DNA of 64,000 bases, taken from positions 4,092,001 through 4,156,000 of the forward strand of contig NC_061482.1 of the NCBI RefSeq assembly GCF_022581195.2. The letters run 5' to 3'. The position numbers and the translations under genes were made by a program. The stretch is from Helicoverpa zea (lineage: Eukaryota > Arthropoda > Insecta > Lepidoptera > Noctuidae). Positions within the stretch are counted from its first letter, which is position 1. Each line of letters starts with the position of its first letter. The notes beneath the pieces are model-generated. The model made no database searches. It worked only from the letters and a program-made list of their open reading frames with translations, and was not told the origin of the DNA. Positions 13,592-24,778 of this stretch are shown one piece after another.

Positions 13592-14609
13592 AGCAAAGTC
13601 ACAGTGACGGGGTAGTTTCTATCTAGCAGAACTTTCAAATTCCGAAACCTTGACAGTAAAAAACAAGCTTGCCAAAAAACTAGATCAACAAAACATTGTA
13701 TAGTAAGTTCAACTCAGTCGTGCGCGCGGCCTTATGTGTGGGTAACCCTTGTACATATACAGTGACTTTGTGTGCGTGACAAGAGGTACAGTCGGGTACA
13801 AATACAGTTATCTAGGGGTTGCATACGGGTGTTTAAAGAAAAACAGTTATTACGTAATTTAATGTTTATTTATTTATAATGATTCTAAATCGCTACTTAA
13901 AAAATCAAATGATGAATTTTCGGATTTGCTACTCTCCAAGGTGAATTATAAATTCTGACTCCATGTCAAAATGTCTATAGCATTCTTCTTTTTTCTTACA
14001 TGTCGACAAGTATTACCCAACATCCCTTCATCAATTTGACTTATACGTTCATTTATGAGTTTCATTATTTCCGTCTTATTTTGGTCGACATTATGCGAAG
14101 CAATATAATTTTTTTTAATTCCCCACACATTTTGTTTACATTATTATATTTATTGTCTGCGTACCCCGAGCTAGAAAATATGTAAGGAGAATTTAAATCA
14201 TCTTAGATATTTCACCTCATTTATTTCTTAGATACTGTCAATATAAATTTGAAAAGACGAAAATAATGAAAAACTATATTTAATAATAAAAAGCTTTGAA
14301 TGTTGTTTCTCCTTAATAATTTCTCCGTGAATAACTAGTATTTTCGTAAGCGACTGTACCCATAACAAAAAGCGATAAGAACACGTCATCCTCGGACGAC
14401 GTCACTGTCACACGAATGAAAGTTGTATATTTACAAGCCGACGCACACATAGGGCCGCGCGCAAATCTGAGTTGAACTATCTATAATAAAGTTACAATAA
14501 CCTTTTTACGGACGTTTTATCAGCAAACCAATTTCGTTTTCAATCCAATTAAATTAAAAAAATGGTATACTTAAAATCAAAAGTGTTACGGATCTTTCAT
14601 TGACTACTT
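13592..14609. other. AT-rich spacer left of the copia insertion
   Basis: Only ORFs of about 60 codons on both strands (13,946-14,185), overlapping each other, without motifs. The target duplication CTTAT of the copia element starts at 14,610. Confidence 0.6.
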
Positions 14610-14614
14610 CTTAT

Positions 14615-14777
14615 TGTTGTAAAATAGTTGTAATTGAAAAATACGATATTATGTAAAGGGAAAAATTTTTATTGAGTGAAATTTTGACAAGTCAAGTGAC
14701 ATATATAAAAATATTTGAAATATAAAAAATAAATACTGTAACAGCCAGTACGATTAGATATAAGAACTCCTTCAACA
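14615..14777 (-). repeat. 3' LTR of copia element
   Basis: 163 bp, starting TGTTGTAAAATAG and ending CTCCTTCAACA on the plus strand. It carries AT-rich TATATAAAAATATTTG-type sequence that could hold the promoter core, and is identical to the right LTR. Confidence 0.95.
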
Positions 14778-14787
14778 TCCTCCCTTT
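14778..14787 (-). promoter_or_regulatory. Polypurine tract of copia element
   Basis: On the minus strand AAAGGGAGGA lies directly against the 3' LTR. This is the position and composition expected of the primer for plus-strand DNA synthesis. Confidence 0.85.
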
Positions 14788-14969
14788 AATCGTGCATGAC
14801 TGTACAAACAAGTAAACTTATAAATGTCCTCGACTGTACTTACAATAAACATACTTAAATTTACCTGACTGTACTTTTCACAAAGTAAATTATAAAAACA
14901 ACACGAGAGTACCTAGTCAAAACTTAAAAACAAAACAATCAATTCTTACTTAAATAAAATAAAAACAAC

Positions 14970-17900
14970 TTAAGATATCATTAAGCCTATATCTGACACG
15001 CAACGCTGATGTTTGCAACGACTCAACCCTTTGGTTAAAATATCCGCTAACATCCTGTCAGTTGGCAAATATGATAGTTTTATTTTATTATTTTCGACCA
15101 ATTCTCGAATAAAATGATATCGGACATCAATATGTTTGGTCCGATTATGGTGGACCGGGTTCTGCGCCAACTTCTGAGCACTTTGGTTATCGTTACAAAG
15201 TGTAACTACAAAAGACTCACCAGTTATTTCTCCAATAAGGCGTTGTAAAAACACAGCTTCCTTAGCAGCACTAGTTAATGCCATGTACTCGGCTTCAGTC
15301 GATGACAATGCTACTGTAGGCTGCTTTTTGCATTCCCACGACACTGGCGCATTAGCTAATTTAAAAACGTAACCTGTGTACGACCTTCTGTCACTGCCGT
15401 TGGCCCAGTCAGCGTCGACAAAACCGCATAAGGGTTCACCAGTTCTTTTAAAAGTTAGTCCATAATCCAACGTACCTTTCAGATACTGCAAGACACGCTT
15501 AGCCGCAGTCCAGTGTGCCTGCATAGGATTCTGATTAAATTGACTAAGAAAACTAACAGCAAACAAAATATCAGGCCTAGTATTGATAGCTAAAAACATA
15601 AGACAACCAATTAAGTTTTGGTAGGGAACATTGCCAGCCGATTCAGTTTGAGAACGCAGGTCAATGCTTACATCCATAGGAGTGGTTACAGTCTTGCACT
15701 CCGACATATTAAAACGACTCAAAGTCTCTAAAATATACCGTTTTTGGTCTACCTTCACATCGTTAGTTCCGTTTTCCCTAGCGATATGCAAACCAAGGCA
15801 ATAGCTGAGTTCACCTAAATCCTTAACACCAAAATATTTTGTCAAACCGTTCTTTAAGTAAGATAGCTCAATCTCATTATCATAGATAAATATTAAGTCA
15901 TCTACGTATACTGCTAGAATGGAAATATTTTCAGGACCTCTTTTCAAATAAATACAGGGCTCAGACTGTAATCTGTTATAGCCTAAGTCCAGAAGTACCT
16001 TATCAAGACGTTTATTCCAGGTTCTAGCTGCCTGTTTGAGACCATAAAGCGATTTGTTCAAATGACACACTTTTGTCTCTTCGCCTTCAACAATAAAACC
16101 TTCAGGTTGTACCATGAACACATTCTCTTCAAGTTTACCGTACAAAAAAGCAGTGTCTATGTCTAAATGATGCATTTTCAAATTCTGTTCAACTGCTAAC
16201 GCAATTAAAACTCTCAGCGACGAATAACGAACAACCGGTGAAAAGGTTTCCTCATAGTCAATACCATAACTCTGATGAAAGCCTTTAGCTACCAAACGTG
16301 CCTTGTATCTACAAATGTTACCTTCGGAATCACGTTTTAACTTGAAGACCCATTTACACGGTATAACTTTCTGACCCTTGTTTTCTATTAAGGTCCAAGT
16401 ACCGTTGGTCATCAAGGAGTTGTATTCGTCTTCCATAGCAGCTATCCATTTAGCTTTATCAGGTCTTGAAAGAGCATCAGAATAAGAATAAGGTTCGTCT
16501 GTTAACTCACCACTTAGCATCGTCGAACAACAGACAGTACAGCGATAATTTACAGGTTTTCTATCCCTCAAATTGTACCTCATACCAGTTTCCACAGGCA
16601 CTACTTCTTCCTCAGCAGGAACTATAGAAGTTTCAGGAAGAGGAGAAATAGGTAGAGCTGGTGGTGTAGGTACAGCAGGAGCACTACTTGTACTTGCCAC
16701 AGAATCATCATTCAAGGCTGACTCTATTGCTGAGCTGCCTTGGACCTGTAAAATATTGGTATCAGAAGAGAGAATAATGTCACGACCAGGTGACTCATTC
16801 TTTTTCGGAACCGTATCTGAAAAACAATTCTCCAAAAATACTACATCCCGTCCTTTAATGGATTTCCTAACATTAATAGGATCTCGAAATCTATACGATT
16901 TGTTGTCATCACAATACCCAACGAATATATACTGCTTTGCTTTCGGGTCTAGCTTATGGCGATCGCAAGCGGGTACATTTACGTATGCACGACAACCAAA
17001 AACACGTAAATGAGCAAGATCTGGCTTCCTGTTATACCATAGCTCATACGGAGTACGGTTTTCTAAAGCTCTGTGTGGACATCTATTTTTAAGATAAGTA
17101 GCTGTACGTACCGCCTCTTGCCAAAAAGTCTTGGGTAGGCCACTATCTTGCAGCATACACCTAGCTTTTTCAACTAAGGATCTATTTGTCCTCTCAGCAA
17201 CCCCATTAGACTCAGGACAGTATGGAACAGTGGTCTGATGCCTAATTCCTTTTGAAGCAAGATAAGCTTCGAACTCAGCATTGACGTACTCACCGCCATT
17301 GTCAGTACGTAAGTTTCTTATTTTAAGAGAAGTTTCTCTCTCAACAAGAGCTTCAAACTCTAAAAACTTTTTCTTAACATCCGCTTTAGAGCGTATAAAA
17401 TAAGAAAAAATCATTCTAGAAAAATCGTCTACAAAAATGAGTAAATATCTGTTCGATTCTAAAGAAAAAACATCAAAAGGACCACAAACGTCAGAATGTA
17501 TAAGCTCCAACATTCTAGTACCTTTCTTATACTCAATAGTTTTGAAGGGTTTTCTACACTGTTTTCCTTCTATACAAGCTACACAAGGGTTTTTATCTAA
17601 AGAAGAATATTCAATACCTTTTGCTTGACCATGACGCAGGTGTTCCAACGCAGCGCGGCATAAATGTCCTAGCCTGCGATGCCACAAACTCGAAGAAGTA
17701 TGTACATCGCCAACCATTGCGCTTACCGGGCAAATAGGTATATGATCGAGTCTGTACAACCCACCAACATTGCGTGTTGCGTGCCCTACTGGCTTGCCAA
17801 CTACCTTTACGTTGTTATTGTTGTACATGTTACATCCTCTTTTATCAAAAACTACAGTAATGTCTTTGTCAACTGCCTTACTTACAGAAATTAAATTTGT

Positions 17901-18890
17901 GCTTAATTCTGGAACAAAAAGAACGTTTTTAATACTACTTAATTCTAAGTTATTTTTCTTTAACAACTGTACATCACCAATGCCTGTCGAAGAAACCTTC
18001 TTATTATTGGCCAAAGTTATTACTTTACTCTCAACATTAGAATTGAAGTTAGAAAGCCATTCCTTTTTGCATGACATATGTGTGGAGGCGCCACTGTCCA
18101 CGTACCAATCCGACGAACTTATACTTCCTCCAGCACCAAAAGACATTAATGTCAATTCCTTGACATATCCTTGCTTTGACTTTTGTCCTTTTTCCTTTTG
18201 CGGACAATTCGGACTTTTATGTCCAGGCTCCTTACATCGGTAGCACACAATCTTCTTCGCTCTCGACAATTTAGAAGCAAAAACTAACTCCCTCGACTCA
18301 CGTTTTGCGCTTTCATTAAGCAACTTCTGCTTCACGAGTTGTGACGTTATGTCCACGTAAGAGTTTTCTAGGGCCATCACAAGGGGATCATATTCTTCTG
18401 GCAATCCACCGAGTAATATCGCACCAATAGATAAATCGTCAATTTTACGACCTATATCTGCCAAGTCTTGGACAGTGCCAGTAACGGCATTTATATACTC
18501 CTCAATAGAAACAAACTGCTTCAACTCGTATCTATAAAGCTTTCGCTCTAGCGCAAGTCTCCTTCCCATGCCTTTATCTTCATACGCATTTGCTAAAGTG
18601 TCCCATACCTCTTTTGCGGTATTACAAGAACGGACATGTGTGATAGCACCGCCATGTAAAGTTAAACACATCTTCGTGAAAGCTTTTATCTCTTTAGCCT
18701 TCTTCACGCTGATCGACGTGTTGTCATCGGCACCGTATCCCTCTATGGTAGACCAAAGGTCTTCGTGCATTAAGTACATGCGCATCTTAAATTTCCATTC
18801 CGGATAGCCACTTTTCTCGCATAAACTTTTTACAGAAAGAATGGATGCCCCGGAACCCGAGGGAACTACATTTGTATCACCGTGCGACAT
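14970..18890 (-). CDS. Gag-Pol polyprotein, Ty1/copia type
   Basis: A single 1306-residue ORF with all expected domains in Ty1/copia order (integrase before reverse transcriptase). Gag occupies about residues 1-235, with a CCHC zinc knuckle at 216-229 (CYRCKEPGHKSPNC). The aspartic protease has DSGA at 265-268. The integrase has zinc ligands H404, H409, C436, C439 and catalytic D467, D530, E566 (35 residues between the last two). The reverse transcriptase has D910 and YVDD at 995-998. RNase H has D1159, E1199 and D1234. The protein would form virus-like particles, copy its RNA in the cytoplasm and integrate the cDNA. The start at 18,890 follows 55 bp of leader after the 5' LTR. No frameshift separates gag and pol, as in Drosophila copia. 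All catalytic residues are present and I see no stop or frame break. Confidence 0.97.
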   Translation of the reverse strand: MSHGDTNVVPSGSGASILSVKSLCEKSGYPEWKFKMRMYLMHEDLWSTIEGYGADDNTSISVKKAKEIKAFTKMCLTLHGGAITHVRSCNTAKEVWDTLANAYEDKGMGRRLALERKLYRYELKQFVSIEEYINAVTGTVQDLADIGRKIDDLSIGAILLGGLPEEYDPLVMALENSYVDITSQLVKQKLLNESAKRESRELVFASKLSRAKKIVCYRCKEPGHKSPNCPQKEKGQKSKQGYVKELTLMSFGAGGSISSSDWYVDSGASTHMSCKKEWLSNFNSNVESKVITLANNKKVSSTGIGDVQLLKKNNLELSSIKNVLFVPELSTNLISVSKAVDKDITVVFDKRGCNMYNNNNVKVVGKPVGHATRNVGGLYRLDHIPICPVSAMVGDVHTSSSLWHRRLGHLCRAALEHLRHGQAKGIEYSSLDKNPCVACIEGKQCRKPFKTIEYKKGTRMLELIHSDVCGPFDVFSLESNRYLLIFVDDFSRMIFSYFIRSKADVKKKFLEFEALVERETSLKIRNLRTDNGGEYVNAEFEAYLASKGIRHQTTVPYCPESNGVAERTNRSLVEKARCMLQDSGLPKTFWQEAVRTATYLKNRCPHRALENRTPYELWYNRKPDLAHLRVFGCRAYVNVPACDRHKLDPKAKQYIFVGYCDDNKSYRFRDPINVRKSIKGRDVVFLENCFSDTVPKKNESPGRDIILSSDTNILQVQGSSAIESALNDDSVASTSSAPAVPTPPALPISPLPETSIVPAEEEVVPVETGMRYNLRDRKPVNYRCTVCCSTMLSGELTDEPYSYSDALSRPDKAKWIAAMEDEYNSLMTNGTWTLIENKGQKVIPCKWVFKLKRDSEGNICRYKARLVAKGFHQSYGIDYEETFSPVVRYSSLRVLIALAVEQNLKMHHLDIDTAFLYGKLEENVFMVQPEGFIVEGEETKVCHLNKSLYGLKQAARTWNKRLDKVLLDLGYNRLQSEPCIYLKRGPENISILAVYVDDLIFIYDNEIELSYLKNGLTKYFGVKDLGELSYCLGLHIARENGTNDVKVDQKRYILETLSRFNMSECKTVTTPMDVSIDLRSQTESAGNVPYQNLIGCLMFLAINTRPDILFAVSFLSQFNQNPMQAHWTAAKRVLQYLKGTLDYGLTFKRTGEPLCGFVDADWANGSDRRSYTGYVFKLANAPVSWECKKQPTVALSSTEAEYMALTSAAKEAVFLQRLIGEITGESFVVTLCNDNQSAQKLAQNPVHHNRTKHIDVRYHFIRELVENNKIKLSYLPTDRMLADILTKGLSRCKHQRCVSDIGLMIS

Positions 18891-18927
18891 TTTAACACAT
18901 ATGCGTTACAATTACAACATTGGTAGG

Positions 18928-18942
18928 GCTGGGCCCATAACC
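18928..18942 (-). promoter_or_regulatory. Primer-binding site matching initiator-tRNA anticodon arm
   Basis: Three bases inside the 5' LTR, the plus strand reads gctgggcccataacc. These 15 bases match the anticodon stem-loop of eukaryotic initiator tRNA-Met (CAU anticodon inside) rather than a tRNA 3' end. Drosophila copia is known to prime from an internal, half-tRNA fragment of initiator tRNA. The location and match support the same mechanism here. Confidence 0.85.
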
Positions 18943-18945
18943 ATT

Positions 18946-19108
18946 TGTTGTAAAATAGTTGTAATTGAAAAATACGATATTATGTAAAGGGAAAAATTTT
19001 TATTGAGTGAAATTTTGACAAGTCAAGTGACATATATAAAAATATTTGAAATATAAAAAATAAATACTGTAACAGCCAGTACGATTAGATATAAGAACTC
19101 CTTCAACA
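18946..19108 (-). repeat. 5' LTR of copia element
   Basis: 163 bp, identical to 14,615-14,777. As the upstream LTR for the leftward ORF it should contain the promoter. The primer site begins 3 bp beyond it. Confidence 0.95.
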
Positions 19109-19113
19109 CTTAT

Positions 19114-19501
19114 AATGTTGGCATCTAGTACCAAAGAAATCCAATCATGGGTTGGATTTGATGAACATGTGTTTTATTAAACACCCTTTGTTATATTCTA
19201 GGTATCGCTACGCTTAAAAGGCACATTTAGCGTGGTCGTCGCGGGTTAACGTAAGCCGCCTGGGGTCTGAGTGCTCCGAGATGACGATCTACGCAGCTAG
19301 CGGGATAAACTGCCCTTATAGCTTGTACTTGTTGTTTAAGTTTCTGTCAAGTCAGAGTCCATTGGCGCCTGCGAGGCATCGGAGCGAGTCCTCCCACGCT
19401 GCTTGGTGCATTACCTAAACGACTGCACTGCCCACATAGTACGACACCCAACTTCTTCAACGTATCAAACATACACAAACGTTCCAATCTTGTTTTCTAA
19501 C
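19114..19501. other. Spacer right of the copia insertion
   Basis: Mixed-composition sequence with a GC-richer part at 19,230-19,400. No ORF or repeat recognised. Confidence 0.5.
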
Positions 19502-19631
19502 GGCCCAAGTTCACCGACGACGTAAACGTCCGTCTTTTCTTAAAACAACTGAAGACTTTGGAAATTGAACGTGAAAACCATAGGCAGTTGTTTTAAGAAA
19601 ACTGTCGTTTATGTTGTTGGTGTACTTGGGC
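19502..19631. mobile_element. Small MITE-like foldback element
   Basis: A 130-bp stretch whose roughly 50-bp left end (GGCCCAAGTTCACCGACGAC...AAAACAACTG) is the imperfect inverse of its right end (CAGTTGTTTTAAGAAAACTG...TACTTGGGC), with about 30 bp between the arms. The target duplication is not clear, so the superfamily cannot be assigned. A related fragment (gtccgtttttattaaaacaactg) is visible near 49,845. Confidence 0.55.
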
Positions 19632-22556
19632 TATAGTTTCGCTGCGTAAATCAAAATTATATAATGTCTTGTCGTTGTAAACTATCATTATTTAAACACA
19701 GACATTAACGTATTGGCTGTTTGCAGTGTTCACTTGCATGAATGGGTTTATCGATTAAACGAAATTTCCTGCTGGTTGCCATGTGCAATCCGCAAGTCAA
19801 AACTATGAGCACCGACTTGCTAACTTCAAGTATTTAATATACCTACATAAATATGTTATGAATATACATGCACACAATTACGTCATAAATACTATTAGAT
19901 CTGAGAACGTTTGTGTTTGTGAAATATACTTTAGTGCAAAATGCACAAATGAATCTTTGGTATTTTAAATACGGAAGCTAACACTTAAACCTTTGACCTA
20001 AATGAGATATAGCATGGAAATAAATACATTGACAATTAGAATAGGATAAGAGATTGTTTACCCACTGCCCTGTTTATTCCCTCGGGTAACGAGCGAAAAC
20101 GGGAGAAACGGCTGGCAATTAGGTACCACTAACTATTTCCTAGAATAATCAGACAATAGTTATCAGCATTTTTAATTGGCGACAAACCATTAACGATAAA
20201 CAATGGATTGTTATGTCACATGTTTATTCAGTAGCATTAATACGACTAATTTATTTCTATGAAATGATTCAGTCGTTACTAACTCTTACTTTTTCACAAT
20301 CTATTGCTTCTTACACAACTGTCTAAAATAATATGTTGTCTGATTGTTTCTTAATTACGTATCGACATAATATGTAATTAAAGTGATTATGTATGTATGT
20401 CTATTATTTCCTGTGGAATATTATCTACATGTAACTATGTAAATAAACATTTGTTGCTAGCCGATTCTCGCGTTCTCACAAAATTGAATGAACTGTCCAG
20501 CAATTTTTCAGATTTTGACTCCTGAAACATCTGCCATCAAAGCACTTTGGGAAAAGTTACTTATCTAGGTACTCCTCTTTCATTTCCTTTTTTCTCCATA
20601 TCCCTGAAAAAGGCTTATTATTTCAATTTAACAGTTTTTAGCTTGCTATCACTTTCATTAATCGATTTGTTTGTTGATTAAAGTTGCGAAATGACCATTT
20701 AGTAGGTACGTACCTATACCCCTTTCATTAGTGTAATACACCGACCGGTTCCATACAACACTCTTATCGATACGATCAAAATTCAATCGATACCTGCGAT
20801 AAATTATTTACGGGCTTCATTTAAAATTTCAGTTCCGCTATCGAATGAGAATGAAATTTGCAAACGAGATACCTATACGAGATATGAGATGTCTCATTAT
20901 GGAATTCAGCTCCGTGAAATTGAGTTCTAAAAGTGATGTTATTTGCACACTTTATTGTTTATCGATATTTTATTTTGCAAAGGCACCTATGATGTACCTA
21001 CGGTCTGTTAATGCTTTAACAATTTTATAAGAACGACAAAAAATAACAAGTTCCTGTTCTACACTAAAACAACAAGGATACTAATGTATTGTTGATTGTC
21101 TTCGCAAAATACATTAAAACAATCGAAAGTCCATCTCAGAGCAATTGACACAACTATTGACATTTAATAAATATTGAACCCATGCAGCAGCCGATTGTTT
21201 TTATATTAAAAGTACTCTAAATAGAGAACAATAAAACATTCTCGTGAGAATAATGATTGTTTTTCATTAACTCTTAATTACTAGGTTTTTGCCGCGGTGC
21301 CACTTTCTTCCGCAGGGAATTATTTCGCATACTTATCCATTTTTTTTCTATTTAGTAAAAAATGTACCTTTCCTACAGTCTTTAAAATATTAACTCAACA
21401 TTTTTTGTAATCATATTTAAGGAGGAAGATCGTAGGTGTCCCACAATTGTCTGCCAACCACTTCGCTCGTGGCCAGCCCTCATCTTTGCATCCAACATCC
21501 TTCTGCAGCATTTACAACTCAGGCCACAGGTCTCGAGGAAGTATGATCATTGAACATAATATGGTCTATATAATCTAAGTTGATCGAGTGACCCAGGTTA
21601 GAATCACCTAGTTTTAATGAGCAAGAGAAATTATCAAGAAGGGGAATTAGGGCTAGGTAGGAAAAATATTCTCAATGATTTCTTTATTTTTTTTGACATC
21701 AGAATGAATCCTCGATGACTTTTCCGTTATGAATATGCTACTGAACACGTTTGAATGTGAGAATTAAAACATTTCCCTAACAAACTAAGATTCTCTTTAA
21801 TAGCTGAATGAAATAAAATGATTCATGAAAACTCTTTCACTTGTTAGCTCGTAAATGGTGGAAGCCAGCCCGTGTAATCCGCAAGCAGAAGCAATTAATA
21901 AGCTTATTCTTGAAAGTTGTTCAGAAATGAGAAGTGGTCGCGGCGCAGCTCCGGTAAGAGGGCTGATCAGTTTGGAGTACAAGGCAAAGCCGATTACAGG
22001 AAACTATTTGTTGCAGCTTAAGAAGAGTTATAATTATGGATTTGGTTTTATAACAATTGAAGTTTTTTTTAACAATTGAAGCAAATTTTTCGGTGCTTTT
22101 GATACGGTATCATTCTCGAGAAATGACCCCAACAGATGCGTAAGCAACTTTCGTATGCACGTTGCAAACATCACACATCATATATTAATTATAATAACTT
22201 GTAAAATCGTTATCTGGCGCATTGCTATCAATTCAATCCGTGTAGTAAACGTTGTGCCCCTTTCGGTAAATATAGGCACCAAATAGTGTTATCTTTCACT
22301 AGGAATATCTGGCCAGCCTCGTTCCACGGTCGACGCCCTTGGGCTACGCGGGACGCGAAACGGCGCGCATACATTCATTATTATAATTCATATTGATTGC
22401 TGAGAAAACTTGAAGGTAAGTGAAAATACTCAGAGACTAGAGTAAATAATCAGATAACCTTATAATCAGCACGTGCTATAATTGCAGCTAAGTGATCTGA
22501 TAACTTGTGTTTTGCGAGAACGCAACAACTTTCTTGGGAATGCAATTATTATTCTA
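19632..22556. other. AT-rich spacer, nothing recognised
   Basis: ORFs here stay below 75 codons. The pair at 21,797-22,079 overlap on opposite strands and have no motif. A GC-richer patch lies at 22,325-22,370. Confidence 0.55.
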
Positions 22557-23403
22557 TAAGGTAAACGTACCAATAGTCGTCGGATTTCGGAAATCACCGA
22601 CTTTGAAGCGCCACTGTGTGTTAAATATTCAATAGAAAATGAAATTTTTTGCATGACGTGATAGAGTATTTATTCGTTATTCTAAGTAACTAATGTTTTT
22701 TAATCATTTTCATGGATTTATGTACTTATTAAGGCAAAAGTAAAAAAAGGGCGATTTGTACCAATAGTCGTCAGATTTGTACGGATACTCGTCAAATATT
22801 CCCAGTACTCGTCAACTTTTAATGCTAAAGTAAACTCTATGCTCTTGAACATAAAGTTCAAGTTATGTAATTTTTTTTTGTGGTTAAATTTGTTAAGCAT
22901 ACTTGTGCCTTTGAAACATTAGGTAGATAGATAGAAAACCAAATCCCTATTTAGATTAGCAGGTCATATTCTGTTAGAAGAGCAGGTAGGCAACAAAATA
23001 GATACATAGTAGCATTTTAATTTATATTTCTATCTATCAAACGCTTGGAATCACAAAATCAGTCTATAAAACATATTTCGTAATCAATCATATAACCATG
23101 CAGTCATGTGCATATGTATAGCACGAGTAAAATTATTACTATTCAAATATTTATATTGTAAAATTAAATAATTAGTTTTCACAAAAATAAAAGCCACATT
23201 CATTTATATAGCTTTCCGCGAAATAATTACTAACATTCATAAATATGTAAGTAAGGTTGTCATTCATCAAAACTTAGGAACTGCTTAGCACATGCTAAGT
23301 ACGATTTGCAAAAATCTCTATAGACAGTTCAAAAAAATCTGTTTTAAAGGTATGAGACAAAATAATGATTACAACTAAGCGTTCAAACCCAATAATAATA
23401 ATA

Positions 23404-24024
23404 TCTAATAAATATATCGTGAAAGACGGGACGGTTGACATATGTCGGGCATGTCACCATCCGGGTGAGTCTATCAGACATATTATATCTGGTTGTTCTC
23501 GTTTGGCTAATGGTGAATATTTGCACAGACATAACCAAGTGGCCAAGATTATCCACCAGCAGCTTGCTCTGCAATACAACCTTGTAGACCTTGAGGTACC
23601 GTACTACAGGTATGCGCCCGACCCAGTTCTCGAAAAGGACCATATCACGTTGTACTGGGATCGATCTATCATCACTGACAGGACTATTGTAGCCAATAAG
23701 CCTGATATTGTGGTGATAGATCGATCAGCGCGCCGCGCGATGATAGTCGATGTCGCCGTTCCGCATGACGAGAACCTTGTGAAAGCTGAGAAAGAGAAAC
23801 AAATAAAGTATCTCGACTTAGCGCACGAGGTTGTCGCCATGTGGAGTGTCGACACGGCTGTTGTTGTGCCGATTGTCGTTACGGCCAATGGTTTAATAGC
23901 CAAGAGCCTCGACGAACACCTCAGGAGGCTCTCGTTGGGCGGCTGGATCAAGGGACTGATTCAGAAGGCAGTACTCCTTGATACGGCACGTATTGTGAGG
24001 AGGTTTCTGTCTCTGGGACCCTAA
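23404..24024 (+). pseudogene. C-terminal fragment: CCHC finger plus restriction-like endonuclease
   Basis: The ORF 23,365-24,024 (219 codons) starts in flanking AAT repeat, so its first dozen or so residues are not original. Residues 27-44 form a CX2CX8HX4C zinc finger (C27, C30, H39, C44), the type found between reverse transcriptase and endonuclease in R2-group elements. A restriction-like endonuclease core follows: KPD at 112-114, a second acidic residue D129 in the next strand, and a lysine-rich AEKEKQIKYL segment. In the parent protein this domain nicks the target DNA for target-primed reverse transcription. The reverse transcriptase is missing, so the piece cannot mobilise itself. It ends with a normal stop followed by a 3' UTR. 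R2, R4/Dong or a neighbouring clade cannot be separated by eye. Confidence 0.75.
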
Positions 24025-24158
24025 CCACCGGTACCTTGGACCCTGTGCCCGATATCGGTGGCAACCTATTTTTTATATTTTTAAATGTTTTTTATTTTTA
24101 TATTTAATATTTAAAAATGTAAATTATATGCTTGAAAATAAATAAATACCTAAATATC
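23404..24158 (+). mobile_element. 5'-truncated non-LTR retrotransposon of R2/R4 type
   Basis: It contains only the C-terminal coding part and 3' UTR. A (AAT)n tract (23,392-23,403) precedes it and an aataaataaat-type tail ends it (about 24,138-24,158). It thus appears inserted in an AAT/TTA microsatellite, reminiscent of the R4-clade element Dong, known from TAA repeats. Its tail abuts tail-to-tail the reversed 704-bp-type unit starting at 24,165. Confidence 0.7.
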
Positions 24159-24164
24159 TAATAA

Positions 24165-24778
24165 GCCCGCAGGGCATCTGAGGCGAATGACGGGGAGTAG
24201 CGACCCCGCGGGATTATACCGGGTGCTCCAGGGAGAGAATACTGTCCCCCACCTCCGGCCGGTCGGAGTGAAGCACGACGGGGGATAATCTCCCGCCTCT
24301 GGCTTGCCTTCATTGGCCGTCCAGAGTGGAGTCGCTAGAGCAGGGTTAGTAGCCTGACTCGGAGGGTAGGTGCCTCGTGGTAAGTGACGATTGGGCCGGT
24401 GATGCTGGACTCGCAGGGAGCGCGTCTTCTGCGTTTAAAGTCCGCCGAGGTATCCTCACCCTTCAACCGCTCATGTATTGCCCTCTTCTTGCTATTCAAT
24501 GACTGATTCCCGGGGGCCCAGTAAGTGAGCTGGCGAGCCTCCACCTGCCTTTTGCTGTATTTTATACATTTTCATCGGCAGGTGACATAGTTCCTATAGT
24601 TTCCTATATCCTAATCCACTAACATCCCAATGCAATAGCCCAAGTAGTATTCCTCCATAGTTAGCAATAGTTTAGCACAGATCCGTGGATTGTCCTTGGG
24701 TTCATTTCTATAGTATAAGTATACAGGGATAATCGTCGGTTTTGTGTCACCATTTCATTAAAGTTGTCTCAAAAGGGC
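24165..24778 (-). mobile_element. 704-bp retro-unit, copy 3 (reversed, 5'-truncated)
   Basis: On the minus strand it matches the units at 31,759 and 32,482, from 'gcccttttgagac' (24,778) to the terminal 'gatgccctgc-gggc' hairpin (24,165), with more divergence than those two show to each other. It lacks the first 84 bp of the unit. 5' truncation with a preserved 3' end is typical of target-primed reverse transcription. Its 5' break lies inside the pogo-type transposase reading frame. Confidence 0.85.

Larger units (their letters stand above)
14615..19108 (-). mobile_element. Complete Ty1/copia LTR retrotransposon
   Basis: A 4494-bp element bounded by two 163-bp direct LTRs that I find identical base for base. 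The LTR ends are TGTTG...CAACA. It is flanked by the 5-bp direct repeat CTTAT (14,610-14,614 and 19,109-19,113), a target-site duplication. It is transcribed leftward: 5' LTR at right, then primer-binding site, one Gag-Pol ORF, polypurine tract, 3' LTR. Identical LTRs plus an uninterrupted ORF argue for a recent insertion that may still be competent. Confidence 0.97.

Noticed and set aside
16573..18807. Plus-strand ORFs of 60-157 codons within the copia element
   Set aside because: They are antisense readings of the Gag-Pol gene without any motif.
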